DNA of 64,000 nt from Ryuthela nishihirai (taxonomy: Eukaryota; Arthropoda; Arachnida; Araneae; Heptathelidae), in the NCBI GenBank assembly GCA_038380435.1, contig JAWZYU010000007.1, positions 87,496,334 to 87,560,333 on the forward strand. Direction: 5' to 3'. The position numbers and the translations under genes are program-made. Shown one piece after another: positions 55,243 through 64,000 of the stretch; the stretch's first letter is position 1, and every line of letters starts with the position of its first letter. The notes below the pieces were generated by a model. The model worked only from the letters and a program-made list of their open reading frames with translations. It was not told the origin of the DNA and ran no database searches.

Positions 55243-55980
55243 AACATGGACATTCGGGCATAGTTGGGACTCGAACATGTGGACATGAGACTAAACCAAC
55301 CATAGCCGCACAAACGATGAAAATATCAATTTTGAAGAAGTGGGACTTGAACTTATGAAACTCAGGTTATGAGTTTGACACACAACGATTTATAACTCTT
55401 TTGTTCCGCTGTTTTATATTTTTGTTGTCAAGGTATTAATGAATCGAGACTGGAGACAACAATTAGACTCGACCAGAGTTCTCAAAGTTAAGGAAAACAA
55501 TGAACATTAAGTCAGATCTTGTTGAATGTTCGAAAACGTGAATTACAAAATACTGAGTGAGAATTTAAGCAATACAGTTTTATTCAAACCCGGATCTAGG
55601 AAAAAATTAAGGGCGCGGGGAGGGCAATCGACGCAATTTAGCTAGAAAAAGATAAAGGCGGAGAGGGGGGGGGGGGGCAAGACACTGGATTCCAGATGCA
55701 GTGTAACATTTTCGCCTTCGTTTTTGAAGTTTTAAAAAAATGTCTGTAAAAACATTTGGCTTCCATTTCCCCACCAGTATTCTCAAGTGTGGGGGTGGGT
55801 ACCTTACTCCTCTCTCCCCTAGATCTGATCATGGCTTTGTTTTATTATTTTGCAGTAAATAGCGGTGTTTCAGGAGTTTCTGTTACAGCATCCCCGCTTA
55901 AAAGTGGGTTTTTCGACATAATCCTTCAAATAGCGAATTCAAGGCTCTATTAGAAATATTTCTCTAATATTTCCTTATGT
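55243..55980. other. Unassigned sequence with a G13 run
   Basis: Contains an uninterrupted run of 13 G at 55665-55677. No gene or element recognised. Confidence 0.4.
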
Positions 55981-55981
55981 A

Positions 55982-56268
55982 CAGCACTGTGCGAATTAGT
56001 TGGGACAAGCGAAGGAACGTTGTCCCTTCCGCTGCAGAAAACCAAAACGATAGGAAATGTCATGAAAGTGTGGTACCACGACCCTGAAGTGAAGGAGATG
56101 TGTGGAAAGCTAGTGACATCAATGGTTGAGAGGGTGAAAGAAGTAATTAAAGCTAAGGGGGGTCACATTCACTATTAACTATGTACACTATTAAACAAAT
56201 AAATATTTTAGTTGTGTCTTTGTTACTGCATTTTCCTATTGTCCCAACTAATTTAAGACTTTTTCAAA
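55982..56268 (+). mobile_element. Internally deleted Tc1-like element (about 287 bp)
   Basis: The left end CAGCACTGTGCGAATTAGTT continues GGGACAA and pairs with the right end TTGTCCCAACTAATTTAAGAC. TA precedes the left end. Only the last codons of the transposase remain between them. It is a family distinct from Tc1-A and Tc1-B. Confidence 0.85.
56062..56178 (+). pseudogene. Tc1-like transposase C-terminal remnant
   Basis: 39 codons, starting MKVWYHDPEV and ending VKEVIKAKGGHIHY before a TAA. KAKGG plus a short aromatic end is the usual C-terminus of Tc1-like transposases. Everything upstream, including the catalytic triad, is deleted. Confidence 0.8.
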
Positions 56269-56765
56269 GACTTGAGCTGATCCGAATATCCGAATTTATA
56301 AGCACTCGACGAATAAAAGATTAATGCTAAGGCGGATAGCGCATAAAATTGTGAATAAGATATTTCCTTTAAACTGAGCTAAATTCATTGGGATAATGCC
56401 AAAAATTAAAAAAAACGCTTATTTTATGCGAAAGAAGAGATCATTTTGCTGCCAGATCAGAATTATAAGATCCAAACATTACTGGAGTGCTGCGTAGAAA
56501 ATTTCGAGCTTGAGCTGATGCGGATATCCGAATTACTTCAATCTCTGAAAATTTCAGTCGTTGGATGCTGAAATTTGCATAACGAAATGTAGAGGAGAGC
56601 TACTGGGTAAGGAAGAGGAATATCTTCTTATCATCACCGGTAACTGGATTTAAATTAGCAAAATTGAATTCCGAATAATTTGCAAAATGGTATTTAAGTA
56701 AATTTTTATGTAATATTTAATAAAGCATATCTTTCAGAAATGCAGACTTTTTTTTTATCAGAGGC
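56269..56765. other. AT-rich unassigned sequence
   Basis: Nothing recognised. It ends at the truncated left edge of the following Tc1-A element. Confidence 0.45.
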
Positions 56766-57914
56766 TATTAGGCATTCCACCTGCCTAATATGATGTTGGT
56801 CCTCCACGTGCCGTCAAAACAGCTCTTACCCAGCGGGGTATGGACGCTACAAGATTTCTAAAGGTGTCTTGTGGTATCTGGTACCAACACGTTACCAGCA
56901 GATCCTTTAACTCTAGTAAGGTTAAACTCTAGCGCCGCAGATCAGATATGCTGTTCCAACACAAACCAGATGCTCGATTCGAATGATGTCTGGGGAATTT
57001 GGAGATCAGAGCAATACCTGGAAGTCTTCCTCATGTGCTGCGAACCATTCTCGAAAAATCTGGGCACTGTGGCATGGCGCATTATCCTGCTGAAGAAGGC
57101 ACAACTGGAGGGAAATACCGTTGCCATGAAAGGATGTACTGGTATGCAATGATGTTTAGGTAGGTGGTAGACGCCATAGTTTCCTGCGCATGACTGACTG
57201 GACCCAGGGTTTCCCTGCATAACATTGTTCAAAGCATTACACTTCCCCCACCGGCTTGTTTCATCCCACGGTGCATCCTGGTGACAATAATTCTCCCAGG
57301 TAAGAGACGCACACGTACCCGGCTATCGACATGGTGCAACAGAAAACGAGATTCATCGTAATAGACGACCTTCTTCCAATCATTCAAAAGTTTTGATGCT
57401 CGCGTGCCCATTGTAGGCGCTTTCGACGACGAACCTATGTTAGCATGGGCACTCGGAGAGGCCTGCGGCTGCAACCCCAATTTCAGCAGGGTTCAATGCA
57501 CTGTGTCTTGTGAGACATTACTCTCGTCACCAGCATTCAAATTACGGGCGAGTTGCGCCACAGTATCCCTTCTGTTGCCTCATACCATACGGGATTGCCT
57601 TCGCTCACCTCTAGCATCGATGAGCCGTGGTCAGCCCACACCTTGTCAGCGGTTCGTGGTTATTCCCTTCTCAGACCACTTTCTGTAGGTACTAACTACG
57701 GCTGACCATGAGCACCCCACAAGCCTTGCCATCTCAGAAATGTTTTGACCCAGTAGTCTGGCCATTACAATTTGGCCTTTGTCAAACTCACTTAGGTCCG
57801 CTGCCTTTCCCATCTGAAGAACAAGAATAACACCTTGACACGCGCCGTCATTTACCTGCAGTTGCTTCGATTTGCATAAAGACGCGCTGGTAATAATGTT
57901 TTGGCTCTTCGGTG
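56766..57914 (-). pseudogene. Tc1-A element, left inverted repeat lost, transposase broken
   Basis: The right end TTTTGGCTCTTCGGTG matches the family. The left edge begins inside the element (CACCTGCCTAATATGATG) without its inverted repeat. Minus-strand coding pieces: [20 protein letters not shown] and [20 protein letters not shown] (first DNA-binding domain), WKKVVYYDESRFLLHHVDSR (first catalytic Asp), then NIIADQ-region traces and FVLEQHI near the left end. This copy keeps the N-terminal domain better than the one at 37.9 kb; combined frameshifts and stops still disable it. Confidence 0.86.
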
Positions 57915-58031
57915 AATTTTTGCAGTTTATTATTAGTAAACCATTTTGCTTTGCTCTCAAATATGCATCGGACCGCAAACATTTGCGAAACATTTGCGGT
58001 TATTAAGTAACCAATATACGTGAGCATCCGC

Positions 58032-58480
58032 GTATACGAGTAACGGCCCCATTTAGTGCGAAAGATGCGTTCTGGGAGATCCGCGTTAAACGGATATTTT
58101 CTTTTTTGCATATCTTATTTATCTTTTTGATGTTTTTGCTTTGTATTGTAATAGATGTTTCGTTTCAACAAAAAATTAATTCGCGGTTTTTATTTTAAAA
58201 AAATACGTAAATGCAAAATTAATTACATAAATTTGTACATATATGAACGATTGGCTAATTTTACAATTTATTACTTAATAAGGAAAAATCCAGCGTGGTT
58301 TGCTTGTCTCCGTTTCGTGGCATTCTATTAACTGCTCACAGTTTCGATTAGCGGCATTCACGGTGAAAACTCATTATCATACTCTTCCGACAATTCCATG
58401 CATTTATTGTAAAGTGAAAGGGCTGAGAAAAAGAAAACCTCGTTAGAGGAAGCCACGTTAAACGGGGGTTACCTGTACTG
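58032..58480. mobile_element. Pogo/Tigger-like MITE
   Basis: The right end GGGGGTTACCTGTACTG and the left ACGAGTAACGGCCCC are imperfect inverted repeats, with subterminal CATTTAGTGCG and CACGTTAAACG, and an internal GATCCGCGTTAAACGG. It has the pattern of pogo/Tigger-derived MITEs and no coding capacity. The left boundary is uncertain by a few bases. Confidence 0.5.
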
Positions 58481-58710
58481 ATTACTTAATTGTGGTTATT
58501 TTGTTGCCGGTAGGGATAGTTTTGTCATCCGCAGAGAGCTCTAGTTATCTTTCTCTCTTTATCTCGTTACTTTATCCTAGCAGGACGTTGGTAGCCATGG
58601 TCTTCCAACACTTCTCTTTCGGGCACAAAGGATATCTTTTGTCGATATATTCATAAATTTTGATAGATTCTATATGTAAGTTAGTGTTTCTCTTCCTCAG
58701 TCTCCTCTAT

Positions 58711-58992
58711 CCCCGCCCTGTCCACGGTCAGTAGGGGACACCGATGGGCTTGGAAAGGCCGCCGTCCGTCGGATGGGACGTTAAGCCGTGGCCCCGTGTG
58801 TGTTAAAGTTAAGACCTAACGTTAAAGAACACGCTGGATGGCCTTGACAGGAGGCTACCATCTGTCTCCCAACAGCTGTTCCAGTGGGTCCCCTCCACCA
58901 ACCTTCTCTGAGCCTTCGGTGTCCATGTGACCTGGCCATTTAGCCAATGGTGTGCAAAAAAAGTGCCGCTCAGAGGTAAAACAACCCAACCC
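58711..58992 (+). mobile_element. SINE-A, headless
   Basis: Begins at CCCCGCCCTGTCCACGG and runs to the AGAGGTAAAACAACCCAACC tail. A short change replaces the CGGGAGAGCCATACC segment with GTTAAAGTTAAGACC near 58802-58816. Otherwise it is close to the family consensus. Confidence 0.9.
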
Positions 58993-59266
58993 TCAGTCTC
59001 CTCAGTCCTCAATCTTTTCAATTGGAACCAGATTCGCTAGTTCTTTTCTCATAACAGACGCAATAACTGTCTCTTTCTGATATACTGTTTTCTTGCAAAC
59101 ATATCAGAGGAAAAAAAATTGTAGAAAACTCGTCTCCCTGGATCGTTAAAAAGAAAGGAAGGCTTCGGATTTCTTAAGTATCAAAGAAAAAGCGCTATAG
59201 TAGCAGCGAAGAAATAGTTTAATAATGATCCTAATCCATCTACTCGAAGATCTGATGAAAACAATT

Positions 59267-59651
59267 CAAAAGCTTAAGGGTTGGGTTGTTGTTTTACCTC
59301 TGAGCGGCACTTTTTTGCACACCATGGGCTAAATGGCCAGGTCACATGGACCCCGAAGGCTCAGAGAAGGTTGGGGGAGGAGACTCACTGGAACGGCTGT
59401 TGGGAGACAGATGGTAGCCTCCCGTCAAGGCCATCCAGCGTGTTCTTTAACGTGCACAGGGTATGGCTCTCCCGCACACGGGGCCACGGCTTAACGTCCC
59501 ATCCGACGGACGGCGGCCTTTCCAAGCCCATCGGTGTCCCCTAAATTTTGCGGAGATAAATCACAACGCTGACCCAGTTGGGACTCGAACCTGGGAACTA
59601 CAGATTACGAGCCTGGCACGCTACCGACTGAGCCACCCCCAAAAGCTTAAG
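59267..59651 (-). mobile_element. SINE-A, full length, minus strand, with 11-12-bp target duplication
   Basis: Body 59279-59639 is flanked by CAAAAGCTTAAG at 59267-59278 and 59640-59651. It keeps a complete reversed B box (GGACTCGAACC), anticodon-loop region (GATTACGAGCC) and A box (CCGACTGAGCC). About 20 bp are missing between GTGTCCCC and AAATTTTGCGGAG, the same segment that became the minisatellite at 1.9 kb. The low divergence and perfect duplication indicate a young insertion. Confidence 0.95.
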
Positions 59652-60775
59652 AAACAGTTAAGAACCTGATCAAAAGAATGACAAGAGGAAAATATGAAAA
59701 GTTTTCTTTTAAAAGCTAAGTTTTTTTTGTCTTGATAATAAAAGCTAGCGAAGCTATTTTCATTAGCAGAAAGCAAATTTTGTTTCACAAACACAAAGGA
59801 AACTGCTTAAAATGCAGTTAATGTTTCTAGAGTATGTGCATTAAGAAATCTTTCTTAAAATAATTACCTTGTTCGCAACGTTTGCAAAAATTAATTATTT
59901 TGAGAAGTGTTTGCAACTTAAAGCAGCCAAGTGGCATACTTAGAGCAAAGAGTTTTGGCTAAGTTTCAAGAAAAGCTTTTAATGCTGAAAGGAATAAGTC
60001 GTTTATAAAATCATATTTGTGACAAGTCTTGGAGCCTCTCAGAATATTTCTAGAATAATACAAGTAGCAATTCGTAATGCAGTGGATAAAACTGTTTTAA
60101 TAATTTTAGATTCTCAACGTATTTTGATCTTTTGATCTGTTATTTGTAAACAAATATTCCTAAACTTTCAAGTCGGTGGGTTATTGTTGACGATTTTCTA
60201 GAATAGTCCACCAATTTAAAACTTCCTCGCATGAAATAAAAGAATGTGGACGTCATTAGCTTTAAATTATCAATATGCATCAAATTCCGTACGTATTCCG
60301 TTTCATAATTCCAGTAGGCCTGCATTAATTATACTGTCATGACCACTCCTGTGTGTTTTGGGGTGGCTAAACTTTAGGGGCGAACTTAAAAAAAAGAGGG
60401 GCGAAGACAAAGGGTTGTGTTTCATCAGGATCAGCATTCCGGAGAAAGTGGACCTGTTGCCGCAATTTTTATAATCATAAATGATGCGGTCTACCAATCC
60501 CAAGCCTAGGCTGTCCATCTATCTCGGTATGCAGTAACTAGACCAACAGATAAAACAAATAAGCAGTTCGATGTTGATCACTTTCTGGGAACACATTTAT
60601 TTAACTTTACTCTTATTCTCAATTGCAGTCAATTTACTCTAATTCCAGTGGATTTCACGCAAATGCAAAAAAAAAATATCTTTCACACTGTGCACCGTAA
60701 TTGGTGCAGTTGGTAACAGTTTTCAGCTCAAAAAAATAAACGGTCGAGAGCAGCGTAGCGGCGACAAACTATCAA
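59652..60775. other. AT-rich unassigned sequence
   Basis: No gene or element recognised. Confidence 0.4.
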
Positions 60776-60779
60776 TTAA

Positions 60780-61510
60780 CATGGGGAAAACCATATCTGG
60801 AAAGAATGACCCTGCCTCGTTACATTGCCGTGGGTGGATGGAAGAAAATGGCTCTCCTTGTGCAATATCAAGTTGTCGCCCTCTAGGTCGCTGTCGGGAT
60901 CCGACTGCTCATCAACAGAATTGCATGTTGTTAGTATCCGTAGTAGCACACCTCGATGCCGCGTAAGAACATGTCGGGTCGTTTTTCGAGAATGAGGTAG
61001 AAGCCAGGACAGTCGCCGAGAGTCAACATTTCGCACCGAAAGTTCAGAGAAGAGTGTTCAAAAGTGCGCTTCTTTCCGCGCTCTCCAGCTTCGCCGTGGG
61101 CTGGGCACAAACCATCTGGATTGCTGTGTGAGGCGGCGATTGGTCCTCGCTGTGCAGAAACGGATGTTGGTCCACCCATATGGCACTTGTTTTCATTTCT
61201 GGCGAGCGGTCTTCACCAGATGGAATCCCTTTTTGGCCGAGTTTCCTTGTCGTAGGTCTGCGGACTACCCTTTTCTTCGACATGAAAATTCCTAGAGCCA
61301 GGACGAAGGAGGGTGGGAAACTAAGGCCTAAACAACAACATGGCGGGTGGGACTTAGCCCATACAAATACGTCGGGTTCACCTTTTAAAACAAATGTCAG
61401 CACGACAATACTCAGGGCCGGAATAAGCGGTACTCAAAGCAAGCAATTGTGTTGCCCACGATTGGCCCCACAATGGCGTAGAATTTTAGGCCACTCAATC
61501 AACTTTTAGA
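60780..61510. other. GC-richer, CpG-containing unique block
   Basis: Base composition rises sharply against AT-rich flanks, with many CpG steps (AGCAGCGTAGCGGCGACAAA, GGTCGCTGTCGGGATCCG). Open frames overlap on both strands (minus 61044-61403, 119 codons; plus 61180-61509, 109 codons) with no recognised domain. It could be a promoter or first-exon region of a host gene, or an element I do not know. I do not assign a gene. Confidence 0.3.
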
Positions 61511-62033
61511 TGGCGCAACTATGTCCATTTTGCTGCTTACACGACTACACTTTAAAAAATCGAATGCTATTTATAAATGTGTAAGAACAATTTTGCTATT
61601 GTTACACCCTCAACAAATATTATTTCACTAGTTAACCCCATTAAAAGTTTGGCGAGAAATTCCAGTCCCTTTATAACTTCCTATCGACAACGTATTGCTC
61701 CATGCACAATTCTTTATCCATAAAGGACTAATCCATTCATAAGGGAGGCGACGGCAGCGCCACATAAATTTAGGATACTTTCAGAGGTTTACTCTCGATC
61801 CACGGCAGCTGGGACCCCGATCTGTTATTCCAACAGGACTAGACCTAAGTAGGACCAGCACACAAAATTTGGGACGGATCGCTCAAGTATTCTCGGAACC
61901 ACAGGGAACCGACAATTTCTGCCACGAGCGTTTCTGCAACCAATGACATTACACATGTCCACCAGCCACCTCAGGAGTTACGGCTATTATATAATAAGAT
62001 GATTATTAAATGTTTCATGAATTGTATCTCATA
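61511..62033. other. Unassigned sequence
   Basis: Nothing recognised. Confidence 0.4.
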
Positions 62034-62140
62034 TATCCTCTCAGATCCTCCTGCTATGGCATATAAACTGACAGGCTCCTGTCAGACCTCTGTGGCAAGC
62101 AGCTGCTTGATGGGGTATTTATATTTATTTTTTTTATTAA
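62034..62140 (+). mobile_element. SINE-B, 3' fragment
   Basis: Only the last third: CTATGGCATATAAACTGACA, GGCTCCTGTCAGACCTCTG, CAAGCAGCTGCTTGATGGGG and a TATTTATATTTATTTT tail. Confidence 0.88.
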
Positions 62141-62559
62141 ATAAAAATGTAATATTATTTAGAAACTTATATTACCCTCATTTCTATTTACATTTTAAGT
62201 ATATGGTTCTAGTTAGAACGTGCTAACCATGTGTTCTATGTATCTTAAATAAATGGGGCCCATGGGTCTCTTGATACGGATCTGGTTATGCCAATAGTAA
62301 CTATCTTATAAGAAATCCCAAAGAGTACAGACGTATCAAGCCAAACTGTACAGGGAAAATTGCAAAATAGCGTTACAACTTCAAATATTTGTAAACATTT
62401 ATTTGTCACGTGAAAGGACACGCATCAAGTTTAGAGATGCACTATATGATGCGGCAGAAATCCCAACGAAATTAAGTTTTCTCACACATTCTATGGATCA
62501 CATAAAGGAGTTACTTTAGTGATAATAAAATAATAATCCTGTCCAGTTCATTGATAGAT

Positions 62560-62800
62560 TGTTGTAACGTCAAGTGATGGAACTCCATCTTTGATGTAAC
62601 CCCATAAGAGAAATCGAGTGGGATTAGGTCCTCTGGACAAAGGAGTCCATTTCAGAGAGCTATCCTGTGAATTGTTCTTTTAGGCAATCTTTCATTTGAA
62701 GGAGGTCATGGGGAGATGCACAAAGGTGATGGGTTTCTGATATTTTTTCTTGAAATCCAAACCACATTTGTTTCCCTCAAGTTTCTGCTTTTCTTACAAC
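62560..62800 (-). pseudogene. Mariner-type transposase C-terminal remnant
   Basis: On the minus strand the segment near 62590-62660 reads EDLIPLDFS and, one base shifted, FLLWGYIKDGVPSLDV. (P)DL.PLDFFLWG.+K is the conserved third-acidic-residue region of mariner-like and DUF4817-group transposases. It is short, frameshifted and without ends. It may belong to the same family as 50664-51373, which lacks exactly this part. Confidence 0.6.
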
Positions 62801-64000
62801 ATCGCTACTACCCTGTACATGACATCAGTAAACCGACGAAAATCTTGATATATTTCTCTACATTTCCAGGTCATTTCTTTCATTTAGTGTAGCAAAACAG
62901 TTAAATTAATTGTCTTCGATGTTGCTAATTTATTTTGCAGTTATCCGGTTTACAACGATGTAGAAATACAAGTATCTATGAAAGAGATATCACCAGAAAG
63001 TAAATATCCATGTCTACAAAATTTCCTACACCTAAAAGAAATTTTCTAACACCGCCACTACTGATCCAGTACTACCCAGTCTTATCAGAGTAGTCCCCCC
63101 TCCCTCGAACAAATCATTTAATCAGTTTAAACATGGAACACCTCCGTTAAACATTGAAACACCTATCACTAAAGATTAAGATGAGCTCTCCTCGAAGGTT
63201 GAGTTGACTTCTCATGATTTCTGAAACAACTTGTTTAACAGTTGAAATATGTTTGAAAAATTGGAACACCTCTGTTATAAATTTGAATCTCCTTGTTGAA
63301 TTCAAGTTGTGTGGGAATCATTGTCCATATTTTAACAGGGAATTTAATTACGATACCTTTGACAAACAGGCAAACAAGGATTTAGTAGCGTTTGGAGAGA
63401 AAAAACCCATTAGACAATCTGTTCCTAATCCAGGTTGATAGTTTAAAAACTTGCCACTGGTTATAAGGCAAAAGCGTCATTGTGCAATTTACTAGTGATT
63501 ATTTCTTACTTCATTTCTAACTATAGCTTTTTATTCTGTAACAAGCACATTTGACCTGTCACACGTAGTTTAAAGACATAAATAATATGTTTACATAGAA
63601 GTAGTTCAAAGACAGGTATAAAAAAACGTATCATATATATATCAGCTATGTTTCTGATATTAACCAGATGTTTTTTTGTTCCTGATGAAAGCAACACTTT
63701 TTCATGTCACACCTTATAAATGGATATTTTGCTAGAGCTGCACATTTTCAAGTGTCATTTTTTAATATTTAAGTTTCTATTATTTACTTATGAATTGCTA
63801 GTATAATACTAAATAAAACTGGTTGACACCCTAGCTAAAATTGCTCATAACTTAGAGGTCATCACCCCAACATATAATTTCTTTTACACCTACAAGCAAG
63901 AACTTACTAAACTAGAATTTTGCCTCACAGAAAAATATTTTCAAGCACAAGCAATATGTAAAACCAACTTTAGATTTCATATATCCAATAAAATTAATTA
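62801..64000. other. AT-rich unassigned sequence
   Basis: Low-complexity AT-rich DNA. The 74-codon frame at 63214-63438 has no recognised features. Confidence 0.4.

Noticed and set aside
55665..55677. G13 run as a regulatory quadruplex
   Set aside because: A single homopolymer run without evidence of function; such runs are also prone to sequencing error.

Overview
The window looks like intergenic, repeat-dominated chromatin from an animal genome. I could not recognise any intact host gene, rRNA, functional tRNA, CRISPR array or bacterial operon. Almost everything identifiable is a mobile element or a tandem repeat. The element mix is Tc1/mariner (three or more families), hAT, pogo/Tigger-like, mariner-like elements with a DUF4817-type helix-turn-helix, LINEs and two tRNA-derived SINE families. 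That mix fits an arthropod. A chelicerate such as a spider is my guess, but it is an inference, not something the sequence proves.

Layout. 0-17.8 kb: SINE-A copies (about 385 bp, tRNA head, tail reading AGAGGTAAAACAACCC), LINE reverse-transcriptase fragments ending in (GAT)n, a Tc1 pseudogene split by a hAT element, a Tigger-like element with a 282-bp inverted duplication, and a 36-bp minisatellite that arose inside a SINE-A copy. 17.84-37.46 kb: one uninterrupted satellite array of a 27-bp monomer (about 730 copies). Monomers are grouped into blocks of 25-40, and the blocks into ~5-kb super-units of 4954, 5222 and 5222 bp plus a diverged partial unit. 37.5-45 kb: Tc1 family A and B elements, a degenerate ~120-bp tandem repeat, a SINE-B copy and a CR1/jockey-like LINE remnant. 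45-48.7 kb: a fold-back MITE and SINEs. 48.7-54.3 kb: a fold-back element with ~1.1-kb inverted arms built of tandem subrepeats, interrupted by a SINE-B, a hAT, a Tc1-B, a mariner-like element and a MITE. 55-64 kb: a deleted Tc1, a Tc1-A pseudogene, a Tigger-like MITE, SINEs, a GC-richer unique block (60.8-61.5 kb) and unassigned AT-rich DNA.

How the parts relate. The 3' end of SINE-B matches the 3' end of the LINE family at 8.66 and 10.96 kb (22 of 29 bases, ungapped, just before each tail). This suggests the LINE machinery mobilises SINE-B. The transposases seen all carry stops, frameshifts or truncations. The long open frames in the satellite follow from a repeat length divisible by three: the monomer is open in four of six frames, so they should not be read as proteins. 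Names SINE-A, SINE-B, Tc1-A and Tc1-B are working labels for this window only.
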